A DNA stretch of 64,000 nt, taken from Aquirufa rosea (GTDB lineage Bacteria > Bacteroidota > Bacteroidia > Cytophagales > Spirosomataceae). Both the position numbers and the translations under genes were made by a program. How positions within the stretch are numbered: the stretch's first letter is position 1; each line of letters opens with the position of its first letter. The notes below the pieces were generated by a model that was given only the letters and a program-made list of their open reading frames with translations, ran no database searches and had not been told where the DNA came from. Shown in pieces: positions 1 to 9,129 of the stretch. The DNA is taken from NCBI RefSeq assembly GCF_004118285.1, contig NZ_SDHY01000004.1, forward strand, positions 186,001-250,000. Reading direction: 5' to 3'.

Positions 1-309
1 AACCCGCAGAATGGATTTTTACCTCACCATGAGTGGTTGATTGAATTTGATGTGATGCCTGAGAATCTAGCATTGTTCAAATCCACCTTGGATGCCTCCA
101 TGCAGCGACAAAATATCTATTATAAGGATTTAATCGAAGGCAATATTCTGCAAACTTTGGTTATCCAAGCTTTAGAAAAAGATTCTTTCATCCAGCATAT
201 GAAATCAGAAGGTAAATTGGGGGGGCAGAATAAAGTTCCACGTTTATCCAATGATCGAACATTGGCGGAGGGATTACTTCGAATACAAACAAGCTCGAAT
301 TCTGAATAG
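1..309 (+). CDS. GH3 auxin-responsive-promoter family protein, C-terminal end (5' partial)
   Basis: The reading frame is open from base 1 (N-P-Q-N-G-F-L-P-H-H-E-W), so the gene begins left of the window and only about the last 102 residues are present. The H-x-W-L-I-E-F start, the alternating helix/strand pattern and the ending GKLGGQNKVPRLSNDR closely match the C-terminal subdomain of bacterial GH3-family proteins, which belong to the adenylate-forming (acyl-adenylate/amide synthetase) superfamily. Bacteroidota commonly carry such GH3 homologues of unknown substrate. It ends two bases before the convergent carbonic anhydrase gene. The family call rests on the tail only, and the catalytic N-terminal part is not visible. 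Confidence 0.8.
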   Translation, partial: NPQNGFLPHHEWLIEFDVMPENLALFKSTLDASMQRQNIYYKDLIEGNILQTLVIQALEKDSFIQHMKSEGKLGGQNKVPRLSNDRTLAEGLLRIQTSSNSE

Positions 310-310
310 A

Positions 311-829
311 TTATTGGGCTTGATCAAACCAACTGGCATATTTGACGTAATTCATGGCTGTACGCATAAATACTTCGGCAGCGTCCTCACTTACGGCTTT
401 TAAAAATTTAGCTGGATTACCTGCATAAATACTTCCTGCGGGAATTCTCATACCTTGAGTAACCACCGCCCCAGCAGCAATGATACTTCCTGATTCTATG
501 TAGGCTCCATCCATGATGATGGCACCCATACCTACTAATACACGATCTTCTATGGTGCAGCCATGGATGATGGCATTATGAGCAATGGAAACGTAGTTAC
601 CAATGATGGTTTCTGTTTTCTGATAGGTGCAATGAATGACTGCGCCATCTTGAACATTACTATAATCTCCTATCTGAATTCGGTTGACATCCCCCCGAAT
701 GACGGCATTAAACCAAATAGTACCGTGTTTTCCAATACTTACTTGGCCTACCACGGTAGCGTTGGGAGCTAACCATACATGTTCTCCAAATTGGGGTGAT
801 TTTCCTTCTACTGCTAATATAAGTGCCAT
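311..829 (-). CDS. gamma-class carbonic anhydrase family protein (hexapeptide repeat)
   Basis: A 172-residue protein made almost wholly of left-handed beta-helix hexapeptide repeats, as in the YrdA/PaaY/CaiE gamma-carbonic anhydrase-like family, with the usual length. The three zinc-ligand histidines are visible at about H66 (VIHC), H84 (SIAHN) and H89 (IIHG), along with the family signatures NAVIRGD (about 41-47) and SNVQDGAVIH. Members bind zinc at trimer interfaces; only some hydrate CO2, so the reaction here is inferred from the family. The gene is cytoplasmic (no signal peptide). It lies 9 bases downstream of the KdsC-like phosphatase gene on the same strand and is probably co-transcribed with it. 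Confidence 0.85.
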   Translation of the reverse strand: MALILAVEGKSPQFGEHVWLAPNATVVGQVSIGKHGTIWFNAVIRGDVNRIQIGDYSNVQDGAVIHCTYQKTETIIGNYVSIAHNAIIHGCTIEDRVLVGMGAIIMDGAYIESGSIIAAGAVVTQGMRIPAGSIYAGNPAKFLKAVSEDAAEVFMRTAMNYVKYASWFDQAQ

Positions 830-838
830 ATGATTGTG

Positions 839-1351
839 TTAATTAGGCCATTTTCCTTGAAGCTTCATGACTTTTTCAATGACATCTCTTACGGCTCCTT
901 GGCCTCCTTTGAATGGAGATACATATTTAACCACTTGATGAATTTCGGGTATAGCGTCAAAAGGACAAGTACTTAGAATCTTAGGTCTAGATAAAATTTC
1001 CAGATCGGGTACATCATCCCCCATGTATAGGACTTCTTCTTCTTGAAGCCCAACTTCCTCTAACCAAAGATCAAACGTTTGAGACTTATTTTGAGCGCCT
1101 AATTTGCTATAAATATGTTGAAATTTTAAATTTTCTAAACGTTTTTGAACACCAGGATGACTACCACCTGTAATCACGCACATCTGGTAATTAGCTTGTC
1201 TAGCTTTCTCTATGGCATAGCCATCACGAATGTAAAAACTTCTGAAGTGTTCACCCGTTTCTAGCACATGGACTTGTCCATCTGTCATGACTCCATCTAC
1301 ATCAAAAACAAAGGCTTTTATACGATTAAATAGAGAAAGTACGTTCTGCAT
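839..1351 (-). CDS. kdsC: KdsC-like HAD phosphatase (3-deoxy-D-manno-octulosonate 8-phosphate phosphatase)
   Basis: A 170-residue C0-type (capless) HAD phosphatase. Motif I is FDVDGVMTDG with nucleophile D17 and acid/base D19. Motif II is VITGG around 59-63, and the metal-binding GDD is at about 111-113 (YMGDDVPDLE), which is the KdsC/YrbI pattern. KdsC removes the phosphate from KDO-8-phosphate in the synthesis of the LPS inner-core sugar, in the cytoplasm as a tetramer. Related 9-carbon sugar phosphatases look alike, so the substrate is inferred. First gene of a two-gene minus-strand unit with the carbonic anhydrase-like gene. Confidence 0.85.
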   Translation of the reverse strand: MQNVLSLFNRIKAFVFDVDGVMTDGQVHVLETGEHFRSFYIRDGYAIEKARQANYQMCVITGGSHPGVQKRLENLKFQHIYSKLGAQNKSQTFDLWLEEVGLQEEEVLYMGDDVPDLEILSRPKILSTCPFDAIPEIHQVVKYVSPFKGGQGAVRDVIEKVMKLQGKWPN

Positions 1352-1424
1352 AATGGGCTTATTTACGGCAAATATCCTAAATTTTTATGTATTTTTACTG
1401 GCTTATCCCTTGGTTTAGCAGAAT

Positions 1425-4400
1425 ATGTTTCGGACTATTTTTATCTTTTTGCTTGTCACGTTCGGGATGGGGATATCCATTCAGGCACAAAAATTTTCTG
1501 ATTCAAAAACGGAATTTTCTACGGAAGTAAAAAATTGGATGTTGTTGAGCCGAAATAAAGAAGCTCCTGCCATAGCCGAACAATGGATGTCCCAATGGCC
1601 ATATGTTAATCTTAACGCCTCGGAACAAAACCAATTTGAAAAACTGCTTAAGTCGATGCCCACTATGGGCTTCAAATCGCCTCAATTAGCCTATTTATTT
1701 ATTCGGTGTACTGTACAATTTAGTGATGATGCTGAGGCTCTAAAGAGCTTCATCCAAGTTTGGGAGAAATTAGTGGCTACAAAAGACATTAAGACGGCGC
1801 AAACCTTAGCTGAGGCGGTTGAAAACTGGCAATACAATCAACAAATTCCAGGCTTGGTAACTATTTTATTGAAAGTTAAGGGAAGGCTTTTAGTTACTTG
1901 GCCATCCGATGGAGTTCTTGCAGATTCTTTGGGTCAGAAAAGTCCTGACAACGACGGATGGGATGCACCCGGTTCTCCAGATATACCTACGCCCAATGCT
2001 GCGGATAAAAATTGGCTGGTTGAGACCAAAACAGCAGGGCCCATATTACTTTGGAAATTTCCAGAAATCATGTACAAAACGGGGCGAGATAGCCTGATGT
2101 TTACGTCTAAGTCTTTTCAATGGTCAGTTGTTAATAAAATTGGAAAAGGAAGTGAAACGGAATTGCCTGGCGGAATTTTGGGTTATTTGGATGCCACATG
2201 GAAAATCAAATCTTTTGAAATATTACCTAAAAAGGGCCAGTTAGTCGGGCTAGAGGGAGAATGGGTACAATTTGACAAAAATCTAGCAGGTAAAGGGAAA
2301 ATAAGTATCAAGCGGAAATCTAATTCAAATTTGTTCCCCTTTGAATTTAGATCCATCGATATGATGCCTACGGCTATTCAAGAAAAATCTTGGAAAGCTA
2401 ACGGACGCCTTTGGATTTTAAATGAGAAACGAGGCTTGATTTCCTCTACTAGTGAATTGGCGTATTTTCAAGTAATGTCAGAAAAACAGGTTATTGGCCA
2501 AATCACCACGAAACTGATGTGGCTAAGTGCAGAAGGAAATGTTAACATTCCCTCAGGTAAATTAGTAGCCTACATGGGGACGAAAGATACCTTACAGCAT
2601 CCAATTATCCGAGCGAATTGGTATCCACTCCAGGAATTGTTGCACATTAGGAAAATAGAAGGTGGACCTATGGAACGATTGCTGTTCGAAGATTCATACC
2701 ATCAGGTTAGAATTTCGGCAGATTTAGCTATTTTAAATCCACAGCTTAGAAAAATAGATTTTTTTAGATTGTCTGGTAAAAATCAAGTTCCTGCTTGGAT
2801 AGAATCTTTTGATTATTTTGATGAAAGTAGAATAACGGCTTTGCAAGGTATTTTAAATTATAATCCCCTCAGAATCTTATATAACCAAATCATTGAGACA
2901 AAAAGTACACAGATTTATTTGAGGGATATTGCTGTCAAATATAAACGAGATTATGCCTCCCTGAAGTCAGGATTTATGATGTATCGGGATGCGGGATATA
3001 TTAATTATCAAGAAGAAACAGATCAAATTTCCTTTACTAAAATGGGTAGACATTATGCCCAAGTTCAGTTTGAAAAGAAGGATTTTGATCGATTTTATGT
3101 GGCCTCATTTGCGGATTTAATTGATAAAGACTCTGCCAACATTAGTTTGGAGCTTGGGAGTCAAAAATTGATTGTTCGTGGGATCGATGAAATCCGCGTT
3201 TCAGACTCATTGAAAGCGAATTTTGTTCCGATAAATAAACAAGTAGTGTTTACGAAAGGACGGGATTTTGATTTTCATGGTGAGATTAAAGTAGGTAATT
3301 ATCGATTTAGAGGGCCTAATTTTCAATTTAATTTTGCCGATTTTACTGTCAATTTCCCCAAAATTGATTCCATTACTTTTCTGCCTCGTTTGAAAGATGG
3401 CTCCCTAGGTACTCGCGAATTGGGTGGCCAATTTAAGTATGAGTCGGGTATGTTGCAGTTAAGTCCGCCCAATAATAAATCGGGACGCTTGGGTGTAGCC
3501 GCATATCCTAAACTGATTATACCTAAAGGAGTGACTACCTATTTTGACGAACCTTGGCGAGCAGCTGGTTTATACAGTAAAAAATATTATTTCAAGGTTC
3601 CTCGAATTGAATTGGACAGTCTGTTGTCCAAAGACATCACATTTGATGGTAGTTTTTATTCAGATGGACTTTTTCCGGTGTTGAAGACGAAATTGGAACT
3701 GATGCCAGATCAGTCATTTGGATTTAAATATTCGGTAAAAAGTCCATTGGATATTTATAAAAATCAAGCCAGGTTTACCTTGAATGAAAGCCTACTAATG
3801 GATCGAGAAGGATTACATGCTTCTGGTAATCTGTCGATTTGGGGTTTAAGTTCTCAGACCAAAACCACTACCTTTTATCCCGATTCATTGGTGGCAAAGG
3901 GAACGGAGGGAAAGCTGATAAGTGTATATCAAGGGAAAAACATTTTTCCTTCCGCTACTTTCGGAGCTCATCATTTACAATGGCATCCTTTGGTGGATAG
4001 TTTGTGGATATATCCTGAGAAAAATAGAATTAGCTTGTTCAATAATCAAATTCAACTAGCAGGAAATCTGGGTTTTCATCAAAAAAAGGTTTTTGGACAA
4101 GGGCAGATTTATTATGGAGATGGGGTATTTAGTTCGCAAAATTTTGTGTTTAGTTCCAATGCTTGGCAAAGTGATTTAAGTGACGTGAAGATAGGTAGGC
4201 AGATGAATTTGTTTAAACCATCTGTTTATGCACAATCCATTTCAGTGGAGGCAGTTATGGGGACGCAGAAAGTTACTATGCGGGCAAACAAATCCAAGTC
4301 AATATCGGATGATACCAGTACTTTACTATTCCCATTTATTGGTTATCAGAGTACCATATCGGAAGCTACATGGGATTTGACTGCCCAGCGGTTTAAGTTA

Positions 4401-6086
4401 TCTGGAAAGTCGGGTTTTGAATTAAGTAGATGGACACAGGATTCTACTATGTTTAATCAGGATTCGACGATGAAGCAAAAGAAGATTGCTCAATCAGATC
4501 GAGGAATTATTCGAGCTAGCACGGCAGATTATGATTTAAAAGCTCAGTTATTGCAATTGGGAGGGGTAAAACAAGTGGGAATAGGTCCAGCCATCATATT
4601 TCCGGCAAAAGGATTATTTGCGATTCAAAAAGATGGCCAATTTAAACCATTTACGGCGGCGAGGGCTTTGTTAGATCCTGATAATAATCGACATGTGTTG
4701 AGTGATTTGCAGGCAACGGAAGCAAATGCAGACTCCTGGAAAGGAGAAGCTACGTATTTGTTGCCAAGGGCTTCAGGTGATAGCACGAAGATTAAAATGA
4801 GGAATTTTGCTTTTGTAGAGGAACCTGCCACTGCCAAAAAAGCAGCGGAAAAATACATTCAAGCGGAGGCTGTTTTAAGTGAAAAAGTCCCTTTGGCTCT
4901 TTCTGCTCATCAGCAATTTAAAGGGGAAATCTTTTTTAAGTCTAATCAAGAATTCTTGAATTTTAAAGGATTTATTCGTCCGGTGATTGGCCTATCTAAT
5001 TTTAAAGCGGCTTGGATACCGTTTGAAAATGTGGGAGGAGAATCTCCTAATTTGAAATTGACCCCAAGTTTACGTGATGAGGCGGGAAGGCCAGTGACTG
5101 CAGGTATATTTATCAATGCCGACAATAAACTATATCCAACATTTTTGGGACCTCAATCCGACGATTTAGATCCGGTATTATATGCAGCAGAAGGCGAAGT
5201 ATTGGAGGAAAAAGAATTTTATCAAGTAAAAGGTAAGCAAAGTGACATGAAGCTTTATGTTAAGGAAAAACGACTAGAGGCAGAGGGAGCCGTTCAGTTA
5301 TTTACAGGAAATAAGTTGCTCACGTCATTTGGTAAAATCAGTATGTCTACGGATACCTTGATCCCAAGGTTAGATACATGGACCAGCTTGCAGTTCCCAT
5401 TTGCTCCTACTATTTTAAAAGTTATGGGTGATAGAATCGTGAAATATAATTTGGAGGAAGGGTTAAATACTGTTTCTGCCGATGAACCAGAACAGCGGGA
5501 TGATTATTTAAAACGGGCTGAACAAGTTCTTGGGAAAGTCATACCCGAGTCAATCAAGTCTAAAATGGATCAAAACCACATGGCTTTAGATAAGGTTTCA
5601 CCCGAGTTTGCCAAGTCTATCAATTTTTCATCCATTAAATGGGCATGGTCACCCAATTTGAGTGCTTTTTATTCGGTAGGAGGAATTCCATTGGTCAATG
5701 TGGGACCTGTGGATATCAATAGTACTTTAAAAGGCTATATGGAGGTAATTAAAAAGCCTAGCAAAGAAGAGTTTTATGCTTATTGGGAATTGTCGGAAGA
5801 TCTTTGGTATTATTTTGCTTATTTTAATGGTGAATTAGGAGTTTATTCATCCGACAATCAGTTTTTAGCCGCTGTCAGAGAGGCGGTTAAAAATGAGAAG
5901 AAAGATAAAAAAGAAGGGGAAGTTCGGGTAGTGGAAGCGGAAAGAGATGAGAAAGCGGCATTTTTAAAGAAGTTTTTGACCTTATATAGGCAAGATGCTC
6001 CTGTTAAAAAACCAGCGCCTAAATCTAAAGTAGCACCAAAACCTACTCCAGGAGCAAAACCTAAAACTAAATCCGGAGGATTTTAA
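1425..6086 (+). CDS. giant secreted beta-rich protein of unknown function (1553 aa)
   Basis: A 1553-residue protein that starts with a clear signal peptide (hydrophobic residues 4-17, ending SIQAQ at about 22), so it is exported. I recognise no catalytic motif. Composition and pattern are beta-rich, with many stretches of alternating hydrophobic/polar residues. Several segments (for example FDFHGEIKVGNYRFRG and the later AEGAVQLFTGNKLLTS) loosely recall OstA/LptA-type beta-jellyroll repeats, but this is only an impression. The last 30 residues are a low-complexity Lys/Pro/Ala tail. The stop codon is one base from the next ATG (acyltransferase), so the two genes are probably co-transcribed; this hints at an envelope role but does not prove one. 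No internal frameshift is seen. Confidence 0.75.
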   Translation: MFRTIFIFLLVTFGMGISIQAQKFSDSKTEFSTEVKNWMLLSRNKEAPAIAEQWMSQWPYVNLNASEQNQFEKLLKSMPTMGFKSPQLAYLFIRCTVQFSDDAEALKSFIQVWEKLVATKDIKTAQTLAEAVENWQYNQQIPGLVTILLKVKGRLLVTWPSDGVLADSLGQKSPDNDGWDAPGSPDIPTPNAADKNWLVETKTAGPILLWKFPEIMYKTGRDSLMFTSKSFQWSVVNKIGKGSETELPGGILGYLDATWKIKSFEILPKKGQLVGLEGEWVQFDKNLAGKGKISIKRKSNSNLFPFEFRSIDMMPTAIQEKSWKANGRLWILNEKRGLISSTSELAYFQVMSEKQVIGQITTKLMWLSAEGNVNIPSGKLVAYMGTKDTLQHPIIRANWYPLQELLHIRKIEGGPMERLLFEDSYHQVRISADLAILNPQLRKIDFFRLSGKNQVPAWIESFDYFDESRITALQGILNYNPLRILYNQIIETKSTQIYLRDIAVKYKRDYASLKSGFMMYRDAGYINYQEETDQISFTKMGRHYAQVQFEKKDFDRFYVASFADLIDKDSANISLELGSQKLIVRGIDEIRVSDSLKANFVPINKQVVFTKGRDFDFHGEIKVGNYRFRGPNFQFNFADFTVNFPKIDSITFLPRLKDGSLGTRELGGQFKYESGMLQLSPPNNKSGRLGVAAYPKLIIPKGVTTYFDEPWRAAGLYSKKYYFKVPRIELDSLLSKDITFDGSFYSDGLFPVLKTKLELMPDQSFGFKYSVKSPLDIYKNQARFTLNESLLMDREGLHASGNLSIWGLSSQTKTTTFYPDSLVAKGTEGKLISVYQGKNIFPSATFGAHHLQWHPLVDSLWIYPEKNRISLFNNQIQLAGNLGFHQKKVFGQGQIYYGDGVFSSQNFVFSSNAWQSDLSDVKIGRQMNLFKPSVYAQSISVEAVMGTQKVTMRANKSKSISDDTSTLLFPFIGYQSTISEATWDLTAQRFKLSGKSGFELSRWTQDSTMFNQDSTMKQKKIAQSDRGIIRASTADYDLKAQLLQLGGVKQVGIGPAIIFPAKGLFAIQKDGQFKPFTAARALLDPDNNRHVLSDLQATEANADSWKGEATYLLPRASGDSTKIKMRNFAFVEEPATAKKAAEKYIQAEAVLSEKVPLALSAHQQFKGEIFFKSNQEFLNFKGFIRPVIGLSNFKAAWIPFENVGGESPNLKLTPSLRDEAGRPVTAGIFINADNKLYPTFLGPQSDDLDPVLYAAEGEVLEEKEFYQVKGKQSDMKLYVKEKRLEAEGAVQLFTGNKLLTSFGKISMSTDTLIPRLDTWTSLQFPFAPTILKVMGDRIVKYNLEEGLNTVSADEPEQRDDYLKRAEQVLGKVIPESIKSKMDQNHMALDKVSPEFAKSINFSSIKWAWSPNLSAFYSVGGIPLVNVGPVDINSTLKGYMEVIKKPSKEEFYAYWELSEDLWYYFAYFNGELGVYSSDNQFLAAVREAVKNEKKDKKEGEVRVVEAERDEKAAFLKKFLTLYRQDAPVKKPAPKSKVAPKPTPGAKPKTKSGGF

Positions 6087-6087
6087 T

Positions 6088-6879
6088 ATGGCATCCAAAT
6101 TAACGCGTTTATTTCAATTGATGGACACCCTAGGTCTTGGAGAGCGAGACCCCTTTGGGAATCCTATTGTATTTAAGCGCATCATCATGTTGATTTTGGG
6201 TTTTTTGACCTACAGTCGACTGGTTATGTCGAATAAAACCAAAATTAAAGGAACAGAATACTTAGAGGAATTGCCAGAAAAAGGAGTTTTATTTTTATCT
6301 AATCATCAGACCTATTTTATGGATGTGATATGTTTGTATCATATCTTTTTTTCTGTCAAATGGGGATTTAAAAACTCCGTCAATTATCCCATATATCTTT
6401 TGGCACCGCGGTCCAATTTATTTTATGTGGCGGCGGCAGAAACCATGAAAGATGATGGCATAGTACCAAAGGTTTTTGCTCAGGCGGGTGCGATTTTGGT
6501 CAACAGATCTTGGAGAGCGAAGGGAGAAAATGTGAAAAGGGAAGTGGATTTAGAAGCGGTGGAAAAAATCAAAAAAGGCCTAGGTTTCGGATGGGTAATT
6601 AGTTTTCCTCAAGGAACCACTAAGGCATTTGCCCCATTGAGAAAAGGAACGGCACATTTGATTAAAGGCACCAACCCTATTGTGGTTCCTGTGCGAATCA
6701 ATGGATTTAGACGAGCCTTTGATAAAAAAGGGCTCTTGTTAAAAAAGCGGAATACCCAATTGGAGGTAGAGTTTCGACCACCTATAACTTTCCGGGAAGA
6801 GGATTCAGTGGAGGCGATACTAAATAAAATTGCACTGGAAGTAGGCTTAAGTTTAGAGGAAGAAAATAAGGAACAGTAA
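6088..6879 (+). CDS. PlsC-type lysophospholipid / 1-acylglycerol-3-phosphate acyltransferase
   Basis: A 263-residue member of the PlsC acyltransferase superfamily. The catalytic motif is SNHQTYFMD (about residues 71-79): a histidine followed by an aspartate, with five rather than the textbook four residues between them. The acceptor-binding block is FPQGTT (about 173-178), and a later VVPVRI block closes the domain. A hydrophobic stretch near residues 31-45 could anchor it to the inner membrane. Family role: transfer of an acyl group to lysophosphatidate or a related lipid. It sits directly between the giant secreted protein and recO, 1 and 3 bases away, so it looks operonic. The exact acceptor is not known. 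Confidence 0.8.
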   Translation: MASKLTRLFQLMDTLGLGERDPFGNPIVFKRIIMLILGFLTYSRLVMSNKTKIKGTEYLEELPEKGVLFLSNHQTYFMDVICLYHIFFSVKWGFKNSVNYPIYLLAPRSNLFYVAAAETMKDDGIVPKVFAQAGAILVNRSWRAKGENVKREVDLEAVEKIKKGLGFGWVISFPQGTTKAFAPLRKGTAHLIKGTNPIVVPVRINGFRRAFDKKGLLLKKRNTQLEVEFRPPITFREEDSVEAILNKIALEVGLSLEEENKEQ

Positions 6880-6882
6880 GCC

Positions 6883-7572
6883 ATGCAGCAGAAAACGCGG
6901 GGAATTGTTATCAATTATTTACGTTATCGTGAGACCTCCTTATTAATCAACATTTACACAGCAGAATATGGCATTGCCTCCTACATAGAAAATGGTGTTC
7001 GCTCAGCCAAAGCAAAGCATAAAATGGCTCTTTTTCAGCCATTAACAATGTTGGATCTGGAGGTATATCATAAACCCGGGAAAGGGTTACATCGTATTTC
7101 TGAGGCAAAATGTTATTTTCCTTATCAGCAAATACCCTTCGATATTGTCAAGTCTAGTATTGCCCTTTTTTTAAGTGAGATACTTGGAAAGGTATTGAAA
7201 GAGGAGGAAGGAAATGTGACATTGTTTAATTATTTGGAGGAGGCATTCCAGCACTTGGATAGATCAGAAAGCCCTGTGGAAAATTTTCATATTCAATTTT
7301 TATGGGAATTGAGTGCTTATTTGGGTTTTGGGTCGAGTAATTCTTCCGAGTTTTTTAAGCAAATGAGTCCTTGGATAACAGCGGAAAAAATAGGCGATCT
7401 ATCTCCTATTTTGGATCAGTTAATTCATTCAGGTTTTGGGGTGGCTGTTTCCATGACGAAGCAGCAGCGTAGAGATTTATTGAGTCTGATGTTACATTAT
7501 TATCAATTACATTTAGAGACAATCGGAGAAATTAGATCATGGCAGGTTTTACAAGAAGTGATGGCCTCATGA
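6883..7572 (+). CDS. recO: DNA repair protein RecO
   Basis: A 229-residue protein with the RecO layout. An N-terminal OB fold begins with QKTRGIVINYLRYRETSLL and has the typical IASYIENGVRSAKAK segment, followed by an alpha-helical C-terminal half. RecO anneals single strands and helps RecR load RecA at gaps in the RecFOR pathway. The zinc-binding cysteines found in some RecO proteins are absent, as is common in Bacteroidota. The stop codon overlaps the start of the M61 peptidase gene in an ATGA, indicating translational coupling. Confidence 0.88.
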   Translation: MQQKTRGIVINYLRYRETSLLINIYTAEYGIASYIENGVRSAKAKHKMALFQPLTMLDLEVYHKPGKGLHRISEAKCYFPYQQIPFDIVKSSIALFLSEILGKVLKEEEGNVTLFNYLEEAFQHLDRSESPVENFHIQFLWELSAYLGFGSSNSSEFFKQMSPWITAEKIGDLSPILDQLIHSGFGVAVSMTKQQRRDLLSLMLHYYQLHLETIGEIRSWQVLQEVMAS

Positions 7573-9020
7573 AACAGAGGAATAGTTATCGGATTAGTCG
7601 CTCCGCAAAGAATGATTCATTTTTGCAGATTGTTTTTCGCTTTCAAGTGGTAAATCCAGGGGATTTATGTTTACAGCTGCCTATTTGGCGACCAGGGAGA
7701 TATCAGGCTCAACATTTTTCAAAAAATATCCCTCAAATTAAAGCATTTGCTGAATCAGGAAAGGAATTAACTCTTAGAAAAAAAGGCACTTCTGCTTGGG
7801 AAATGTATGTGGATGAAGCTCAAGAGATAGAGATAAGGTATTCCTATTATGCCCAACAAGCAGATGCGGGAGGTAGTGTTTCCTCTGCTGAAATGCTCTA
7901 CATCAATTTCATCAATTGTTTGATTTATGTACATGGGGAGGAGTTGAAACCCTGTGAAGTGAAGGTGGATTTACCAGAATCTTGGCAAGTAGCTACTTCC
8001 TTGAAAGAGGTAAATTTAGGATGTTGGGAATCGTCTAATTATTGGGAATTGGTGGATTCCGTATTTTTAGCTGGCGAGTCGATTAGTATACATTCATGGA
8101 GGGAGGGAGAATATGAATTTTCGGCCGAGGGAATGGGTTTATCTGGATTATTTCATGAACGGATTTTAGGAGCCTATCAAAAAATTGTGGCCTATCAATT
8201 GTCCTGGATGGGGCATTTTCCCGTCAAGAAATATCGGTTTTTACATTGGATTAAAGAGGAGGCTTATTATCATGGCGTAGAACATCTTCATTCTACGATG
8301 ATGGTATTGGGGCCTAGTAACAGGGATTTATATGATGATTTAATTGGCTTGGCCTCGCATGAATTTTTTCATGTTTGGAATATTGCGACTATTCGTCCCA
8401 AAGAATTATTACCCTATCGATATGACCAGGAAATATATTTTACTACGGCTTGGTTTGTAGAAGGTGTTACTACCTATTTGGGCGACTGGTTTTTGGTTGC
8501 CTCGGGAGTATATAGTTCAGAAGAATATTTGGCGGCCTTATTAGGTAATTTGAAGTTGCATTTTGAGCGCGATGGAGAGGCTAGACAATCCTTGATTGAA
8601 AGCTCCATCGACTTATGGTTGGATGGTTATGGGAAGGCCATTCCGGGAAAACGTGTTTCAATTTATTACAAGGGGGCTATTGTTGCCCTGGCGATTGATT
8701 TGTTGATTCGGAAAAAGTTCAATCATCGGAGGTCAATACGTGAGGTAATGCTACAAATGAATCAGCAATTTGGTATACCTCAACAAGGGTATGAGTTGGC
8801 AGATGTTTATGCCGTGGTAGAAGAAGTATATGAAGGGAGCCTGAAGGAGTTTTGGGAGATTTGGGTGGAGGGCAATGAGCCTTTGGAATTACCTTTAAAT
8901 GAGTTGTTGGAATTTGTGGGATTACAAATAGAGATGTCAGATAGAGGATTACTATTGCATCATTTGCAAGACGAATTGAATGATGATGCTCGAATTTGGC
9001 TTCAAGGTGCTATCAATTAA
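7569..9020 (+). CDS. M61-family metallopeptidase (glycyl-aminopeptidase-like), short form
   Basis: A 483-residue protein when started at the ATG (7569) that overlaps the recO stop in an ATGA; an upstream in-frame start at 7539 exists but lies inside recO and is less likely. It shows the M61 fold order: an N-terminal beta domain (QLPIWRPGRYQAQHFSKN is the family's signature opening), the zinc site HEFFH in LASHEFFHVWNIATIRP, and the downstream glutamate in WFVEGVTTYLGDW. Family members cleave N-terminal Gly/Ala residues. Two features are unusual: there is no signal peptide, and the C-terminal PDZ domain present in many M61 proteins (often about 600 aa) is missing, so this is a compact, apparently cytoplasmic version. 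Confidence 0.85.
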   Translation: MKQRNSYRISRSAKNDSFLQIVFRFQVVNPGDLCLQLPIWRPGRYQAQHFSKNIPQIKAFAESGKELTLRKKGTSAWEMYVDEAQEIEIRYSYYAQQADAGGSVSSAEMLYINFINCLIYVHGEELKPCEVKVDLPESWQVATSLKEVNLGCWESSNYWELVDSVFLAGESISIHSWREGEYEFSAEGMGLSGLFHERILGAYQKIVAYQLSWMGHFPVKKYRFLHWIKEEAYYHGVEHLHSTMMVLGPSNRDLYDDLIGLASHEFFHVWNIATIRPKELLPYRYDQEIYFTTAWFVEGVTTYLGDWFLVASGVYSSEEYLAALLGNLKLHFERDGEARQSLIESSIDLWLDGYGKAIPGKRVSIYYKGAIVALAIDLLIRKKFNHRRSIREVMLQMNQQFGIPQQGYELADVYAVVEEVYEGSLKEFWEIWVEGNEPLELPLNELLEFVGLQIEMSDRGLLLHHLQDELNDDARIWLQGAIN

Positions 9021-9043
9021 TTGATAATCGACATTTTTTGTCG

Positions 9044-9088
9044 TCAAATGATTGTAAATGTCACAAAAGTTTATTTTATGTCATTTGA
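9044..9088. promoter_or_regulatory. candidate operator: inverted TCAAATGA / TCATTTGA upstream of the XRE gene
   Basis: Two perfect inverted 8-mers, at 9044-9051 and 9081-9088, lie in the 109-base gap before the XRE regulator. TGTCA also recurs in the spacer (9059-9063 and 9079-9083). Inverted sites upstream of a small XRE gene would fit autoregulation. This is inferred from position only. Confidence 0.3.
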
Positions 9089-9129
9089 AGCACACATCAA
9101 TCCTCTAATTCTTTTGGAATTTTACTGCG

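Noticed and set aside
7539-7568. Upstream start for the M61 peptidase
   Set aside because: It lies within recO; the ATG at 7569 overlaps the stop in an ATGA, the usual coupled arrangement.
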